Positions 1-11,583 of a stretch of 64,000 nucleotides of DNA are shown one piece after another. Every line of letters starts with the position of its first letter. Position 1 is the first letter of the stretch. A program made the translations under genes and the position numbers. This DNA is from Palaemon carinicauda (Eukaryota > Arthropoda > Malacostraca > Decapoda > Palaemonidae), in contig NC_090759.1 of assembly GCF_036898095.1 (NCBI RefSeq), forward strand, positions 16,633,227 through 16,697,226, in the 5' to 3' direction. The notes under the pieces were generated by a model. The model had not been told where the DNA came from. It searched no databases and saw only the letters and a list, made by a program, of their open reading frames with translations.

Positions 1-690
1 TGATTGATGATACCCATAGACTATAGTAAAAAGTCAGAAAAACTGGTCTACATGGAGGAGCCGATACACCATGCAAGGCTAAATACCCTCCAGGATAGCC
101 ACTTCAACTGAAGGGAGGACAGTAAGGATGGTTTTAAGAAGAAAAAGAATCAGAAAAAGGAAAAGACAAACTCTCGATAAACCACCAGGCATCCAAGGGC
201 CTTCTATTAAGCCTGCCCAACACACCATTTCAAAAAAACAAGAGGAAAAAAAAAATTATAATAAGATAACATAGTGTGCCCGAGTGTACCCTCAAGCAAG
301 AGAACTCTAACCGAAGACAGTGGAAGACCATGGTACAGAGGCTATGGCACTACCCAAGACTAGAGAACAATGGTTTAATTTTGGAGTGTCCTTATCCTAG
401 AAGAGCTGCTTACCATAGCCAAAGAGTCTCTTCTACCCTTACCAAGAGGAAAGTACACTGAACAAATTGCAGTACAGTAATTAACCCCTTGGTTGAAGAA
501 GTGTTAAGTATCTCATTGTTGTCAAGTGTATGAGGAAAGACGAGAATATGTAAAGAATAGGCCAGACTATTCTGTGTAAGTGTAGGCAAAGAAAAAATAA
601 GCCATGACCTGCATTACTGTCTGGCCAGTCAAAGGATACAATACCTCTCTAGTGGTAGTGCTGGTGCCCTGGCCAACCTACTACCTACAA
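1..690 (-). mobile_element. LINE-A 5' region, fragment (empty DIRS-2 target)
   Basis: The first ~220 bases match 15022-15245 closely and bases 222-690 match 23026-23517. It is therefore a second copy of the 5' untranslated end of the LINE-A retrotransposon, without the 7.8-kb DIRS-2 insertion that splits the other copy. The minus strand is the sense strand, so the coding part would lie left of base 1. No intact ORF is present; the short plus-strand ORF at 276-461 is repeat sequence. The outer end is placed at about 690, where similarity between the two copies stops after the shared motif caacctactacct. Confidence 0.75.
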
Positions 691-2328
691 AACTAGTTAA
701 TCCTAAATCTATGTTGTTAATGTAGATCAGAAATAGCAAGGGCACATCCTTGATGTACTCCGCTTGTAACAGCTGCCCACTCTCAAGCTTCTCTCTGTTT
801 TTTGTTTGTTAGCCAATCTTTGATCATTCAGCTGTCTTGTCAATGATGCCTACTGCTCTAATTTTGACTGTTAATTTTCTATGAGAAACTTTGTCAAAAG
901 CCTTTTGAAAGTCTAGGCATATGATGTCTATTGCTCTGTTTTTGTCATAAATGCTAAACATGTGGAAAAATTCCAAAAGATTTGTCACACATGATCTCTT
1001 TAGTCTAAAACCATGTTGGCTGTTTATCAGAAGATTGTTTTTCTCTATATGTTCTACTATTGAATCTACTATAATTAATTCAAAAATTTTGCAAGACACT
1101 GAAGTTAGACACACACATCTGTACTTGCCAGGTTCTTCTTTTGGCCCCTTCTTGTAGATTGGAAGAACATTGCCTAGTTTCCATCCTTGTGGTGACTTTC
1201 TTTCATTGGCTGTCTTTCAGAACATTTTGTGAAAGTGTGGGGTTATCTCTTCTTCTAGTTCTATTATCTCTCTAGGATGAATATCATCTGGACCTGGTGC
1301 CTTGGACTTACTGAGTCCTTTTATTTTATTTTTGACATCATCCATTGTAAAAGTAATTCTATTTACTGGTTGTGGCCCTTCATATATGATAGCTGGTTCG
1401 GGGAGGGTCGTTGATTCTTCCCTAGTTAGTACAGTTGTGAAATATGCATCTATCAGTTCAACTTTTTCCAAATCCTTTGTTGTAAGATTACCCTACGAGT
1501 CTCTTAATGGGCTAATATTGTTTTTGATTGGCTTACTACTGATTACATGTGCAAAAGATTCTTTTGGGTTTTCTTTACTAGCTGAAGCCACTCTTTTCAT
1601 TTCATTGATATTGGCCTTTCTAACTAGTTTCTCTACTTTTCAGTTTAATTTCTTGTCCCTTGGAAAATTTCATGAACTGAAAGCTGTGGACCCATTGATT
1701 TAGATTTCCTGTCTCTACTTCTTATTGCATTGGCTATTTCTCTGTTGAACCAATTACATTGTGGAGTTTCATTTGGTAAAATCTTTCTATGCCCTTTTTT
1801 CTTTATATATTTCTACAAAAGAGTCCCATTGTGTATCAATGTTCCATTTTGTCGTAATTTAAATTCTTGGTGTAACCTTTAGTTTCGTCCAGTAACTACG
1901 TCTGTAGTCTAGCTTTTTTAGAATTTTCATTTCTTTTAGATGAGAAATATCTACCTGAAACCTAACTATTCTGAGGTCGCTTTTGCTAATATTTATGCCT
2001 ACTGAAACACTGGATACTAAATTTTCTTCTGTTGTTAGCACAATATCTAGTAGGTTGTTTCCCCTGGTTAGTTTATCGACCCACTGATTGAGGAATTTAT
2101 TGTTGACAAAATCTAGTAGCCTATGCACCTCTGTGTTTGATGTAGAATTCATAGTGTCCAAGTTTACTGGTGCATTGAAGTCTCCCATTAGGACAGCTAG
2201 CTTATTGTTAACTTCTTGTCCAAGTTGTCTTTACTGTACAGCTCTTTGTCCTGTTCTTGTGTTTGATGTGGTGGTCTGTATTTACCTCTTTGGACATGTT
2301 TATTCCTATGGTGTTGTTCCTGTCACTT
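691..2328 (-). mobile_element. LINE-B: degraded non-LTR retrotransposon (endonuclease and RT remnants)
   Basis: Three minus-strand pieces run in the expected order. At 2188-1859 the motif GDFNAPV is the apurinic-endonuclease GDFN box. At 1471-1217 the motif SKAPGPDDI is the start of a LINE reverse transcriptase. At 1114-824 the motif CLDFQKAFDKVSH is the RT block carrying the first catalytic Asp. Further left (about 780-690) a frame-shifted VPQG-like block can still be read. Stops and frameshifts separate all pieces, so it is a dead copy. The family looks CR1/Jockey-like, but I cannot assign a clade without alignment. It abuts a LINE-A 3' tail at 2329. Confidence 0.75.
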
Positions 2329-2752
2329 CAATATTATTATTATTATTACTAACCAAGCTACAACCCTACTTGGAAAAGCAAGATGCTATAAGCCCAAGAG
2401 CTCCAACAGGGAAAAATAGCCCAGTGAGGTAAGGAAATAAGGAAATAAATAAACAATGAGAAAAATTAACAATAAATCATTCTAAAAACAGTAACATCAA
2501 AACAGATATGTCATATACAATCTATAAAAATTGTCCAGGAAGATCTGAATGTAAAGGATGATCAGAATTATGAAAAACCTTATGTAACATGCATAATGAC
2601 TAATTGAACAACGGTGCCAAAGATTAATATCTAGATCAGGAATAAGTAATAAAATAGACCGTAAGTTTCTATCCAATAAATCAAGAAGATAATCAGCAGC
2701 TGAAGACCAGACAGGAGAACAATACTAAAAACAAGGTAAAATACAAACATAT
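2329..2752 (-). mobile_element. LINE-A 3' end fragment with (TAA)n tail
   Basis: An (ATT)n run at about 2329-2350 is followed by a block matching the LINE-A 3' end at 11584-11800. From about 2530 it matches 12037-12245, so roughly 230 bp of the 3' part is deleted. On the minus strand the element ends in (TAA)n, as in several LINE families that terminate in a microsatellite. No ORF survives. Confidence 0.7.
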
Positions 2753-3000
2753 ACCAAGGCATTTCCCACAATTTTGGGGGGTAGCCGACGCCAAACAAAT
2801 GAAACAAAAAAGGGGGACCTCTCCTCTCTACGTTCCTCCCAGCCTGACAAGGGACTCAACCGAGTTCGTCTGGTATTGCTAGGGTGCCACAGCCCACCCT
2901 CCCCCGTTATCTACCACAGATGAAGCTTCATAACGCTGAATCCCCTACGGCTGCTACCTCCGCGGTCATCCAAGGCACCGAAGGAAGCAGCAGGGCCTAC
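2753..3000. repeat. Unclassified interspersed repeat fragment
   Basis: A moderately GC-rich block unlike its AT-rich neighbours, lying between the LINE-A fragment and the broken left edge of DIRS-1. It contains a ggggggtagccgacgcc motif and has no ORF or tRNA-like fold that I could recognise. It looks like a fragment of a dispersed repeat, but there is no second copy in the window to define its ends. Confidence 0.4.
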
Positions 3001-4426
3001 CTGTGTGTCTCGTATTGCAGGTAGTGGGCGGTGAACGTAGTTTGGCATGTTTCACACGCCCATTTGCAATACCTACGTCACAGAATAGTTCTTGCCGGCC
3101 AGAGATAGCTATGCCCTTGACATTGTGGGATCTGGGAAGACGTGCTGGAGGAGGATCGGGATTCAGAGCAAGGTCAGTGAACCTGAGAATCCATGCGGGG
3201 ATTGTGTATCATCCTCTTTTTTCTGCCGGTGCTGACAATCAGTGAGAGCGCTCTGGGCCCAGCTGCTGCTGATCTCTTGAGGTAGCACCTCAAACATCTT
3301 ACTAAGCATAGTAACAGATGATTGGATCGACAGTTACAGAGCGGAGACTCAATATCTGGAAGGAGTCGAATCTAGGATCCGAAACCTGGATTCTGAGTAT
3401 AGGCAACAAGCTCAAGGAAGAAGCTGAAACTTACCTCTACCCATCATCTTGAATGGGCGTCGTCAGACGAAAGACCATGAAGTTTGCTAACTTGTTTGGC
3501 CGAGGCCAAGGGGAGTAGGAACTGCCTTCCAGGTTAGAAGGCAACTGTTGCCTGTCGTAATGGTTTGTACGGGTATCGTTCTAGGGACCAAAGAACTCGA
3601 ACCACGTGCCATGGGGGAGGTCTCACTTCAGACTGAGGACAGGTAAGTTCACAATTACATATGAGAATGGAAGTTCTAAAGATGAGGAAATGCCCATTCC
3701 TTTCAGTTTAGAGGCGAGACTCAAGGTTTAGCGATAGCCTTTAACTGTTGAAACCGAAAGATGCATTTCCTCCCTCAATACACAAGAAATTCCTCTATTG
3801 CTAGAATAGTGGTATTGAATGAATTGAGACCCCTTCCGCGGCACCAACCACAGAAGACGTCCCGCTTCGCCAGGTAGAATGAAGTTAAAAGACTTTCACA
3901 GCTATCCAGGTATCCCCTTTCACGACTTGTTGCAAAAAAAATCTCTCTGAGAGAGAAGATGCTGGATAGTCTCCAGGCATGGGCATAGGGAAGCTATTCC
4001 ATTGTGGAAAAGTTGACATGTGGTTGTCTGAGTAGATTGTGTCGTGGAGAAAGTTCTCTTAGGGGCTCCGTCAGGAGCAGTAGAAGGTCTGGGAACCAAT
4101 CGGCATGATGCCATAGTGGAGCTATGGGGCTCCTTAAAAGATTGACCGATGTTCTGGTCTTGTTGAGTACTCTTCTCATCAGACAGAATGGTGGGATTGC
4201 ATACACGTCGATGTTGTCCCACTGTTGTTGGTATGCATCTTGCCAGAGAGCCTTGGGATCTGTGACTAGGGAGCAGTCCAACGGGAGTCTGAAGTTCAGG
4301 GCCATTGCGAACAGGTCCACAGTTAGGGAAACAATCAAAGTCCGTACTTTGTTGGCTACCAAATGATCTAAAGACCATTCGGAACCCACTATCTGCTATG
4401 CTCTGCTCAGATTGTCGGCAAGCCAT
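3001..4426 (-). pseudogene. DIRS-1 tyrosine recombinase remnant
   Basis: Similar in position and sequence to the recombinases of DIRS-4 and DIRS-5. ORF pieces at 4426-3920 cover the stretch between RNase H and the recombinase core, in two overlapping frames. The core region (3850-3001) has no open frame over 80 codons on this strand, and the overlapping plus-strand ORF at 3003-3245 is only its shadow. A DIRS recombinase would splice the circular cDNA into the genome; this copy cannot encode one. Confidence 0.65.
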
Positions 4427-5793
4427 TCCTCTTGCCAGGAATGCAGTGAGCTGATAGTGAGACCGAGTAGACTTCTGCCGATCTCATCTCATTATCTCTA
4501 CTGTTAGAATGATACGGGCCACAAAAAAGTACAGTACCTCCTTACTCCGTGATGTAAGCTACTACCGTGGTGTTGTCGCTCATCACCACCACCGTGTGAA
4601 CTGCCAGGAACTGGTGGAACTCTTGAAGGGCCAGAAAAACAGCGTTCATCTCAAGTATATTAATGTGAAGGTACTATTCGGACTCTGCCTAAAGGTCTGA
4701 GGCAGTGTGGTGACGCACGTGGGACCCCCACCCTTCTTGTGATGCGTCTAACAACAGCATCAAATCAGGATATCAGGAGGAAGGAAGAGAAGATCAACAC
4801 CCTTCAGCAGATTCTCGTCTGCCAGCCACCATTCGAGATACGTCTTTTTCTCTGATCCCCTTGGAATTAGAGTGTCCAGGGAAGAAAAGCCTGTTTCCAA
4901 TTGGACTTCATATACCACTGGAGAGATCGAATCCTGAGGCGATCGATGGGAACTAGACGGGCCAAGGATGATAGATGTCCAAGGAGACATAACCCCTTCT
5001 GGACTGGAAGATCTTCTTGTTTGAGGAAAGGCCTTGCAACTTTCCTCAGCTTTGCTATATTGTCTGATGGGAAGGCTTTATGATGTTTGGTATCTAATAC
5101 CATGCACAGGCATACCAGTCTTTGAGTGGAAAACAGGGAAGACTTCTCGAGATTACCATGATCCCCAGATCTTGGCAAAGTCTCAAAAGATTATCTCGGT
5201 GCTCAAGAAGGGTTGCAACCAAATCTATAAGGATTAGCCAGTCGTCCAGGTAATGAAGGAGACAGATATCGAACCTGCGAGCCCAAGATGACACAGGGTA
5301 ATCACTCTTGTGAAAACCTGAAGTGCTGTGGAAAGGCCGAAACACATCACCTTGAATTGGTATGAATTGCTGTCGATGTTGAAACTCAGATACTTCCCTG
5401 AAGACAGATGGATTGGAATCTGGAAGTAAGTGTCCTTTAGATCCAGTGTACACATGAAGTCTTGTGGACTTATCGCTAGACTGACCGATTCTGCCGTCTC
5501 CATTCTGAACGAAGTCTGTATGACAAACTTGTACAGAGCTGAGAGATCAGTGACTGGTCTCCAGCCTTCAGATGCCTTTTTCACAAGAAAGAGTCGACTG
5601 AAAAAGACAGGGGAACCGTTGAGGTCTCCTGGATAGGGCCTTTCTCCAACCAGGTCTGGACTTCGGCCCGAAAAGCCTGCCCCTTTGCTGCTCTCATCGC
5701 AAAGGAGCTCATAAAACCTGGATTCTTGGTTAGTGGAGGGAGAGATGAAAAGAATGGGACACGATACCTGAATGAATCATGGAGATCATCCAA
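4427..5793 (-). pseudogene. DIRS-1 reverse transcriptase / RNase H remnant
   Basis: Minus-strand ORFs at 5793-5581, 5584-5234, 5453-5094, 5178-4867 and 4990-4760 together cover a DIRS-type RT. The frame at 5584-5234 carries CTLDLKDTYFQIP, the RT block with the first catalytic Asp. The next frame carries the YLDDW box (LLHYLDDWLILID in 5453-5094). Frame changes between pieces make it non-functional. Further left, sequence equivalent to the RNase H domain of DIRS-4 continues without a long frame. Confidence 0.75.
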
Positions 5794-5924
5794 GGTTCCG
5801 CCTCATGCTGTATCCACCTGGTCCAGCAGCTTTGTAGGCATCCCCCTACTGGTGGACAAGCAGGGAGATGACCTCTCCTCGCGTTTACGGTTTCTACCGC
5901 CATCTCTCTGAAGTTTTCCTCCAC

Positions 5925-7900
5925 GATTCGTTAAGTGACTCATGAGCGATTCCCAAGACAGTGAAGGTCTAAGCTACGTGTGTGGTCGCTGAGGTGAATG
6001 CTGTTGGCAAGAGGATCGATGACGGGCCGGCGAACGCTAACCTATTCGGACTCCTCCCAACAGGCGATTTCCGGGATGGTGGAAGAGCAGGTGATTCTCG
6101 CGTAGCAGAAGGTTGACGAGAAGTCAAACGCGTAAGCGGTTCACGTGTAATCGAACGCTTAGGATGTACACGAGTTGTCAAACGTTGACAATGGTCAGGT
6201 GATACACTAGCTGATGGAAGCGTCGTGAATTCACGCTCAGCCGGACGATGGAGAGACTATCAAGCAGGCAAGCATTGTGAAGGCTAAGCGATTCACGCCC
6301 TGAAGGAAATTGCATTCTGAAGGAAAGAGACGGGTTAGGCTGAAAACGCTCTTAGCAACAGCCGAACGCTGGCTTATTAAGCGATGAGCGTTTAAGCGAC
6401 GACAAGCTACGAATCACTGGACAAGGATATAGGCCGACGATTCACGCACTGTCAGGCGTTTTATGTTCTGACGGTGATTGACATGTTTCGGTTACGAGAC
6501 GCGTGAGAACGTGGTCTGGTAGAAGATCGAAGTTTCTGACGCTGAAGAGTATGCGATTCCGAACAGCTGGAACAGCAGGTGATTGTCGAGCTCCAGGCGG
6601 TTCACGCGTATTAGGTGATTCTTGAGAGGGGGATGGAAGAGCAGATGGCTATCAAACTGCAAGCGATTCTTGCGTAGCAGGCGAAGCACGAGAGGATGAA
6701 CGAGCAGGCGATTATCAAACTGCAAATGATTCTCAAGTAGAAGGCGATTTACGAGAGGTTGAACGAGTCATCAGCTGTAGGCGATGGCTAGGCAATCCAT
6801 GAGCTGATGGGATGGTTGCACTGAAGGTCGATAGTGAACCTGACGAGCAGGTGAACATCGAGCAGAAGCTTGACGAGATGGAGAACACTGCCAATGAACT
6901 GTAGCTGGATCTCAGATGGAGAAATGTGACCCTCTTGAAGTGACACATACTCAGGAGGAGATCGAGAACGATCCTTTGCAGACGATGAATGAACCGAAGT
7001 TTGTTGAGAAGCTGATGACGGAAGCCAAGGTAGAGAACCAAAAGAGGCAGGCTGGGCACGATTCTCCGAAGAGGAAGACTGTGGAGACGAGGATGTGAGA
7101 GGCATCCCTTCGCTGAAGATGAAGAGGAGAACACGGCAAGGACTTCTGCCACTAACCCAACGTCAAACAGCAACGGATGGATCAGCAAGCTGACCGTCAG
7201 CAGGTCTCCATAGAGAAGTCTTTATGAGAGCCCCTTCACTAGAAAGGGGACCCTCGCAGGAGAGACAAGAGATGATGAAGGGAAGTTTTCCCTCGGAAGG
7301 GAGAAACAGAGCCCATCACCTGGGGAGGAAAACTGGAAAGAAAACCAACTCCTGGAGGCAAACCTCTAGGCAGCGCTCTTTGCTTCCCATCAACAAGCCT
7401 TGTTCAAGTTGAAGGTCTGCATCTAGCGTTACCAGAGAAAATGTAGCCAGAGCTAGTTCCTCGAGGTTAGCGTGCTGATCAGGAGGTGCTGCAGGTGCAG
7501 GGGAACAGGATAGCGATGGCACATTGACAGCAGATTCCCCCAGGATGAAAGGCACTACATTCTACGTTGGCTATCATATCCGAACGAAGAAGAACGGCAT
7601 AGCTAACTGAGAAAAGGAAAACAAATTAGGTAAAAATAATAAAAAAAAACTCCCTTGGGAGGGGCACCAAGTCCATGGATGGGAACGGTGTCCACCAAGA
7701 GAACAGACACAAAATAAAGACTTCACACTCCCTTCCCCGGCCACCATTATCGGGAGAAGGAGAGCGGCAACGTAAAAAGTCAAAGATTAAAGGCAGTCCA
7801 AAAAGGCCAGGAGGAAGAGCGGTGACAACCATTCCTCATCCAAGACAAAAGCAAAGTGGGCTCAATCACAGGTGTGTGAGTGGGAGGGGTAGCACGCTAC
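5925..7900 (-). pseudogene. DIRS-1 ORF1 (gag-like) remnant
   Basis: This corresponds to 51230-52700 of DIRS-5. It holds short open frames (6181-5969, 6725-6492, 7188-6733, 7832-7574) rich in Leu, His, Arg and Ser from short internal repeats, for example repeated RLQFD/NHLLF units. No enzymatic domain is visible. It is assigned to ORF1 by position, between the RT and the 5' terminal repeat. Confidence 0.5.
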
Positions 7901-8032
7901 TCCCCCTACCTCCCGCTAACTAGCAGGATGGGTAGTTAACCCTCACTAAATTCTAATGGCTCGTCCTTTCAGCTTCGCCGAAAGTAATACCCCTATTAAA
8001 TAGCATTGGTTTGTATTCCAGTTACGGAACAA
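7870..8032. repeat. DIRS-1 right terminal inverted repeat
   Basis: Contains the family features gtgggaggggtagc, ccgctaactagc, an aattctaatggctcgtcc block and the terminal ttgtattccagttacggaacaa. The reverse-complement partner normally at the left end has been lost from this copy, but it is visible in DIRS-2, DIRS-4 and DIRS-5. Confidence 0.75.
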
Positions 8033-8377
8033 AGGGCATAAGAGTATAAGGAATAAACAATATTGAAATGAACAGTAAAAATGCATGAACAAAGGAAAAA
8101 AAATTAAAAGGAAATAGCAAAAAGTGAAGAAATGAAGAAACCCTTTAGACTTTGAGCTAACAGTCCCTTCATTCAAAACATGACTTAACAGCAGCCGACT
8201 ACTAAGGGGTGGTGCAATAGCACATGGTGTTAAAATTTTGCCTGCTGTTTCCAGTTTAGCGGCTGCAGTTAAGGAAATTTTTAGCGTACAGTATAATTTC
8301 TTACAATTGTATACATAGTTCAACAGCTGAGTCAAATCAGTGGTTGGGGAATCAGCAGATAAGGAGGTTTTACTGTA
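8033..8377 (-). mobile_element. pogo/Tigger-like DNA transposon end fragment
   Basis: The minus strand at about 8376 begins with cagtaaaacctccttatctg, which looks like a pogo/Tigger terminal repeat (CAGT start) and is preceded by TA. The block runs left until DIRS-1 cuts in at 8032; the other end is not visible. An open frame (8416-7946) crosses the boundary with DIRS-1 and is not a gene. Confidence 0.5.
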
Positions 8378-8911
8378 CAGTTTATCAAAATGGCAGGTAA
8401 TAGACAAACTTTCCACAATTGTGATTCTAAGAGCTTAGCGCCACCTAGCCTAGGTAGCTGTACAGGACTTTCGGATAGGCTAGTACACTTATTTACAAAT
8501 AAGTTTAGATTGATATCCTAAATGACTTGTATTAGTTACAAGATAAGAATTATCCTGTATAGTAATTCAATAGCCTGTCATGAAAAGAAGTAAATTTGTA
8601 TTGATAAACCATATAAAAGATATCTTAGGCTATGATTGTTAAAGTCAACCTAACCTATATTTGAAAATCTGTACTATATGCATATCCAGTCAGGGTTTCC
8701 CCAAAATTAGTCAAGACAAGCGAGAATTTAGTGTGTTGTACATCCATTCATTTCTTACAAACTTTGTGGCAATATAGCTAAAGCTTTTCCTCAAATCACA
8801 AACCAAACACATTTGAATAAATAAAAATATTTGAGTATTTACATATCTCTATACTTCTACTGTAAATAGTATGTTGGGTGAGTACTTTATAAACAGATAA
8901 AGATGTCTAAC
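8378..8911. other. Nup62 intron (3' of the last exon seen), no feature recognised
   Basis: AT-rich unique-looking sequence immediately downstream of the last Nup62 exon on the minus strand. I searched it for a continuation of the p62 C-terminal coiled coil in phase 0 and saw none. Confidence 0.5.
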
Positions 8912-9070
8912 CTGCGCAAGATGATGCATATTATCACGTTGCCTATCACCCTGGTGCTGTGCAGGAGTTGTGGAAGCAACAGCTGCTTCAAGGGGTTCTA
9001 TCAACTGCTCTAGTTCTTGTTGCTGTCCTTGAATAAAATCTAATTCTGCTTGGAGAGACTGCTGATCCAT
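8912..9070 (-). CDS. Nup62: Nup62 exon: C-terminal coiled-coil segment
   Basis: This 159-bp exon encodes 53 residues, from MDQQSLQAELDFIQG to MHHLAQ. Human p62 has KVKLDQ followed by RLDQELDFILSQQKELEDLLSPLEE at the same place, and this exon plus the end of the previous one reads KVKMDQQ, then ELDFI, QQQELEQLIEPLE. The 3' splice site is gatttaag before ATG; the donor is CAG followed by GTTAGA; both boundaries are phase 0. In animals this region forms the coiled coil that joins p62 to Nup54 and Nup58 in the central channel complex. The ATG is internal, not a translation start. The remaining C-terminal ~90 residues are not in the window as far as I can see. Confidence 0.92.
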
Positions 9071-9435
9071 CTTAAATCCAATTTAAATTCACATTATGAA
9101 TAAAAGGATGCCATAAATTTTCTTAAGCACTGAATCAAAATTATTCGGCCTATTTCTGTTAGTAACTTTTATCAAATTTGAATGAAGTAAGTACAGAAGT
9201 GTATTATACAGCACAAAACAACAAAACTCATCATATGAAGATAATGCATAATTGTGCTCTATCATGTACAAGCCTACAAAATATGGGTATCAGTATAAAA
9301 AAACCAACAAAGTTAAAATTTAAGAGATTCCACTTGTCAGGGTTTAAAATTCTGGTTTTCATAAGTTTGTAACCTCATCATACTGACCAAAAATAAATAC
9401 TGTATGTTATAGAACAAACTAATTTTTTTTCTTAC

Positions 9436-9652
9436 CTTAACCTTATTTAAGGTATCACGTAACTGCTGCACTTGGTCATGACCTTGTTGTAAAAGTTGAT
9501 CCCAAGAGTTGACATGAGCTGCTTGTCTCATGAGGCGCTCTTCCTGCTCTCTTATCTCAGCTACCCACTTGTTCACCTTTTCCTCCAAGTTATGGACACT
9601 CAGGGTAGGAGTTGTAACCGCTGCATTTATTGCTGCCGTGGAGGCACTGGTA
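9436..9652 (-). CDS. Nup62: Nup62 exon: start of the coiled-coil domain
   Basis: This 217-bp exon completes one codon and then gives 72 residues ending in LRDTLNKVK. The motif LEEKVNKWVAEIREQEERL aligns with human p62 LINKWSLELEDQERHFLQQA, and HVNSWDQLLQQG aligns with QVNAWDRTLIENG. This is the most conserved part of the Nsp1/p62 C-terminal domain and is the main basis for the gene call. The acceptor is ttctgccacag; the donor is AAG followed by GTAAGAA. The exon enters in phase 2 and leaves in phase 0, matching its neighbours. The intron to the next exon (9071-9435) is only 365 bp. Confidence 0.95.
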
Positions 9653-11140
9653 CTGTGGCAGAATCATTGTTAATAATATCATCATTGTCATAGCCTTAAC
9701 TATCAGAACTAATGGGGAGATACAGAAAAGATTTATTTGGTAAATTTCTAAATTTAATAGTAGTTTTAATACAACTTGCCCTATTTCAGCTCAAGTTCGA
9801 ACTAATTGTTACCAAACTGATTATGCCTTACCAAAGAGTTATACATCATTATAAAAAAATGCAATAAGGTATCAAATTCCAATTGCCATTATTCAAGAAA
9901 AATTTTAGGCCTTTACCAGAGCCTTACATATCACTTTACTTCAACAAAGAGAATGGGGCTATGTTTTTAAAGTTTATTTTCTTTTAAAGCTTTCTAAGGC
10001 ATTGTTTTCAATGCATTTTAGTTTATGGCATAAAACTCTTCAATCTTTTTTCAAAGCCATGATGGAGTTACAGTAACAGAAAGATTGGCTACCTATGGTC
10101 ACAAACTTTGGCTAAGATGAAGACCTAGTTTCAGTTACATGTGGCAGTATTTAGAGAGCTGAGTGAAAACCTCTGATTTTCTCTGATTTCCTGAGGAATA
10201 CTTAACCCATTTTTCTATAAACTATATGGTATTCATAAATAAACGTTAGCTGCATTTTTAAAGTTATGTTCTTATTTCTGATTTCTTGTTTACATACTTA
10301 CAACTTATAAGTGTCAGAGATGATAACTAAATACACCAAAGGTGTAAAATTTCCTCAGAAAAATAGATTGACAAGAATAAATTGTGTGAACTTGCCTTGT
10401 TCATATGCGTGTATTTAGTACACATAGCCTACATGTGTGTATGGGAAGCAATATTTTAGGATTTGAGGCAAAGAAGCTCATCACTCTGAAGTAAATAACC
10501 CTGAAATATGATGATAATGTCCTTATGATCCCCAGTGGTGAGGAAAATGACCACTAAAAGCCCATACTTATACATACTAAAATCTATTTAACTAATCTCT
10601 ACAAAAAAACTTTGAAGCCGTCTCAAAACATTAAATTTTTGGAGGATATTTTTACTTTTCTTAATATTGACCAATTCTTGTCATTCAGATATGGAAGGAT
10701 GGGGAATTTTATAGCCTACATATTCTAAATTTACTTTCAGTACAAAAGAAAAACATTGATAAAATAATGTATATCAAAATGCTAAGAGAACTTCAAATTT
10801 ACAACTTTTTTGTCCGTAAAATCATCTTTCAAATGGCTTTAAAATTTAAAAAAATATCTGTTGAGAAACAAATCTATTAGGAGTTTGAAGTAAAGTAACC
10901 CCAGAAGAGCATTGTTTTAATTAGGCTGAGTCATGCTCCTTAAGTAATAATACCCAAGTTTAAAATACAAGTCCAAGCACAAATACTGAAAATTTCCATA
11001 GTACTGAAGCTTGAGTATAAGTATTTATGATATACTCAAGCACAAGTACATTTCCAAAATTTTGATTTCAAGTTGTGGTATGACAATGAAACAACATCCA
11101 ACAGAATTTTTAGATTTGAAAATAAAGCCCTCAGAAGAAT
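9653..11140. other. Nup62 intron, unique part without recognised features
   Basis: AT-rich sequence with no long ORF, no microsatellite over ~15 bp and no clear match to other repeats in the window. It is the 3' end of a 17.3-kb intron (9653-26941). Confidence 0.5.
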
Positions 11141-11583
11141 ATTAAAAGCAGAATGCTAAAAGCCCAGGGGCCCCAACAGGAAAAATAGCCCAGTGAGGAA
11201 AGGAAACAAGGAAACAAAATGTTTCAAGAACAGTAACATTAAAATAAATATTTCCCATATAAACTGTAAAAACTTTAACAAAACCAGAGGAAGAGAAATT
11301 AGATAGCATAGTGTACCTGAGTGTACCCTCAAGCAAAAGAACTCTAACCACAGACAGTGGAAGACCATGGTACAGAGGCTATGGCATTACCCAAAACTAG
11401 AGAACAATGGTTTGATTTTGGAGTGTCTTTCTAGAAGAGCTGCTTACCATAGCTAAAAACTCTTCAACACTTACCAAGAGGAAAGTAGCCACTGAACAAT
11501 TACAGTGCAGTAGTTTAACCCCCTGTGTGAAGAAGAATTATTTGCTAATCTCAGTGTTGTTAGGTGTATGAGGACAGAGGAGA
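11141..11583 (-). mobile_element. Short LINE-A derivative (3' part fused to 5' region)
   Basis: Bases 11148-11270 match the LINE-A 3' region and 11280-11580 match the LINE-A 5' region, with the whole coding part missing. The same join occurs at 61404-62017, suggesting a non-autonomous family that keeps the LINE ends. It has lost the (TAA)n tail and sits directly against the (TAA)n of the longer LINE-A copy at 11584. Confidence 0.6.

Larger units (their letters stand above)
3001..8032 (-). mobile_element. DIRS-1: DIRS-type retrotransposon, left end truncated
   Basis: It shares sequence throughout with DIRS-5 (44353-53390). The right terminus is complete: a terminal inverted-repeat arm ends in the family motif gttacggaacaa at 8032. 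The left terminal repeat and the internal complementary region are missing; similarity to DIRS-5 starts abruptly at ~3001 within the recombinase region. The order on the minus strand is ORF1 (about 7900-5950), RT/RNase H (5793-4400), then recombinase (4400-3001). There are many stops. Against DIRS-5 it lacks about 1 kb of the ORF1/RT junction region at ~5930. Confidence 0.85.

Noticed and set aside
2753..3000. tRNA-derived SINE
   Set aside because: No A/B box pair or cloverleaf could be placed, and no poly-A or microsatellite tail is present.
7946..8416. 156-codon ORF considered as a possible C-terminal Nup62 exon
   Set aside because: It has no coiled-coil similarity to p62, crosses the DIRS-1 boundary and includes a Tigger-like terminal repeat.
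8912..9070. ATG at 9070 as a translation start of a small gene
   Set aside because: The ATG follows a splice acceptor and aligns with the middle of the p62 coiled coil; it is an internal Met.
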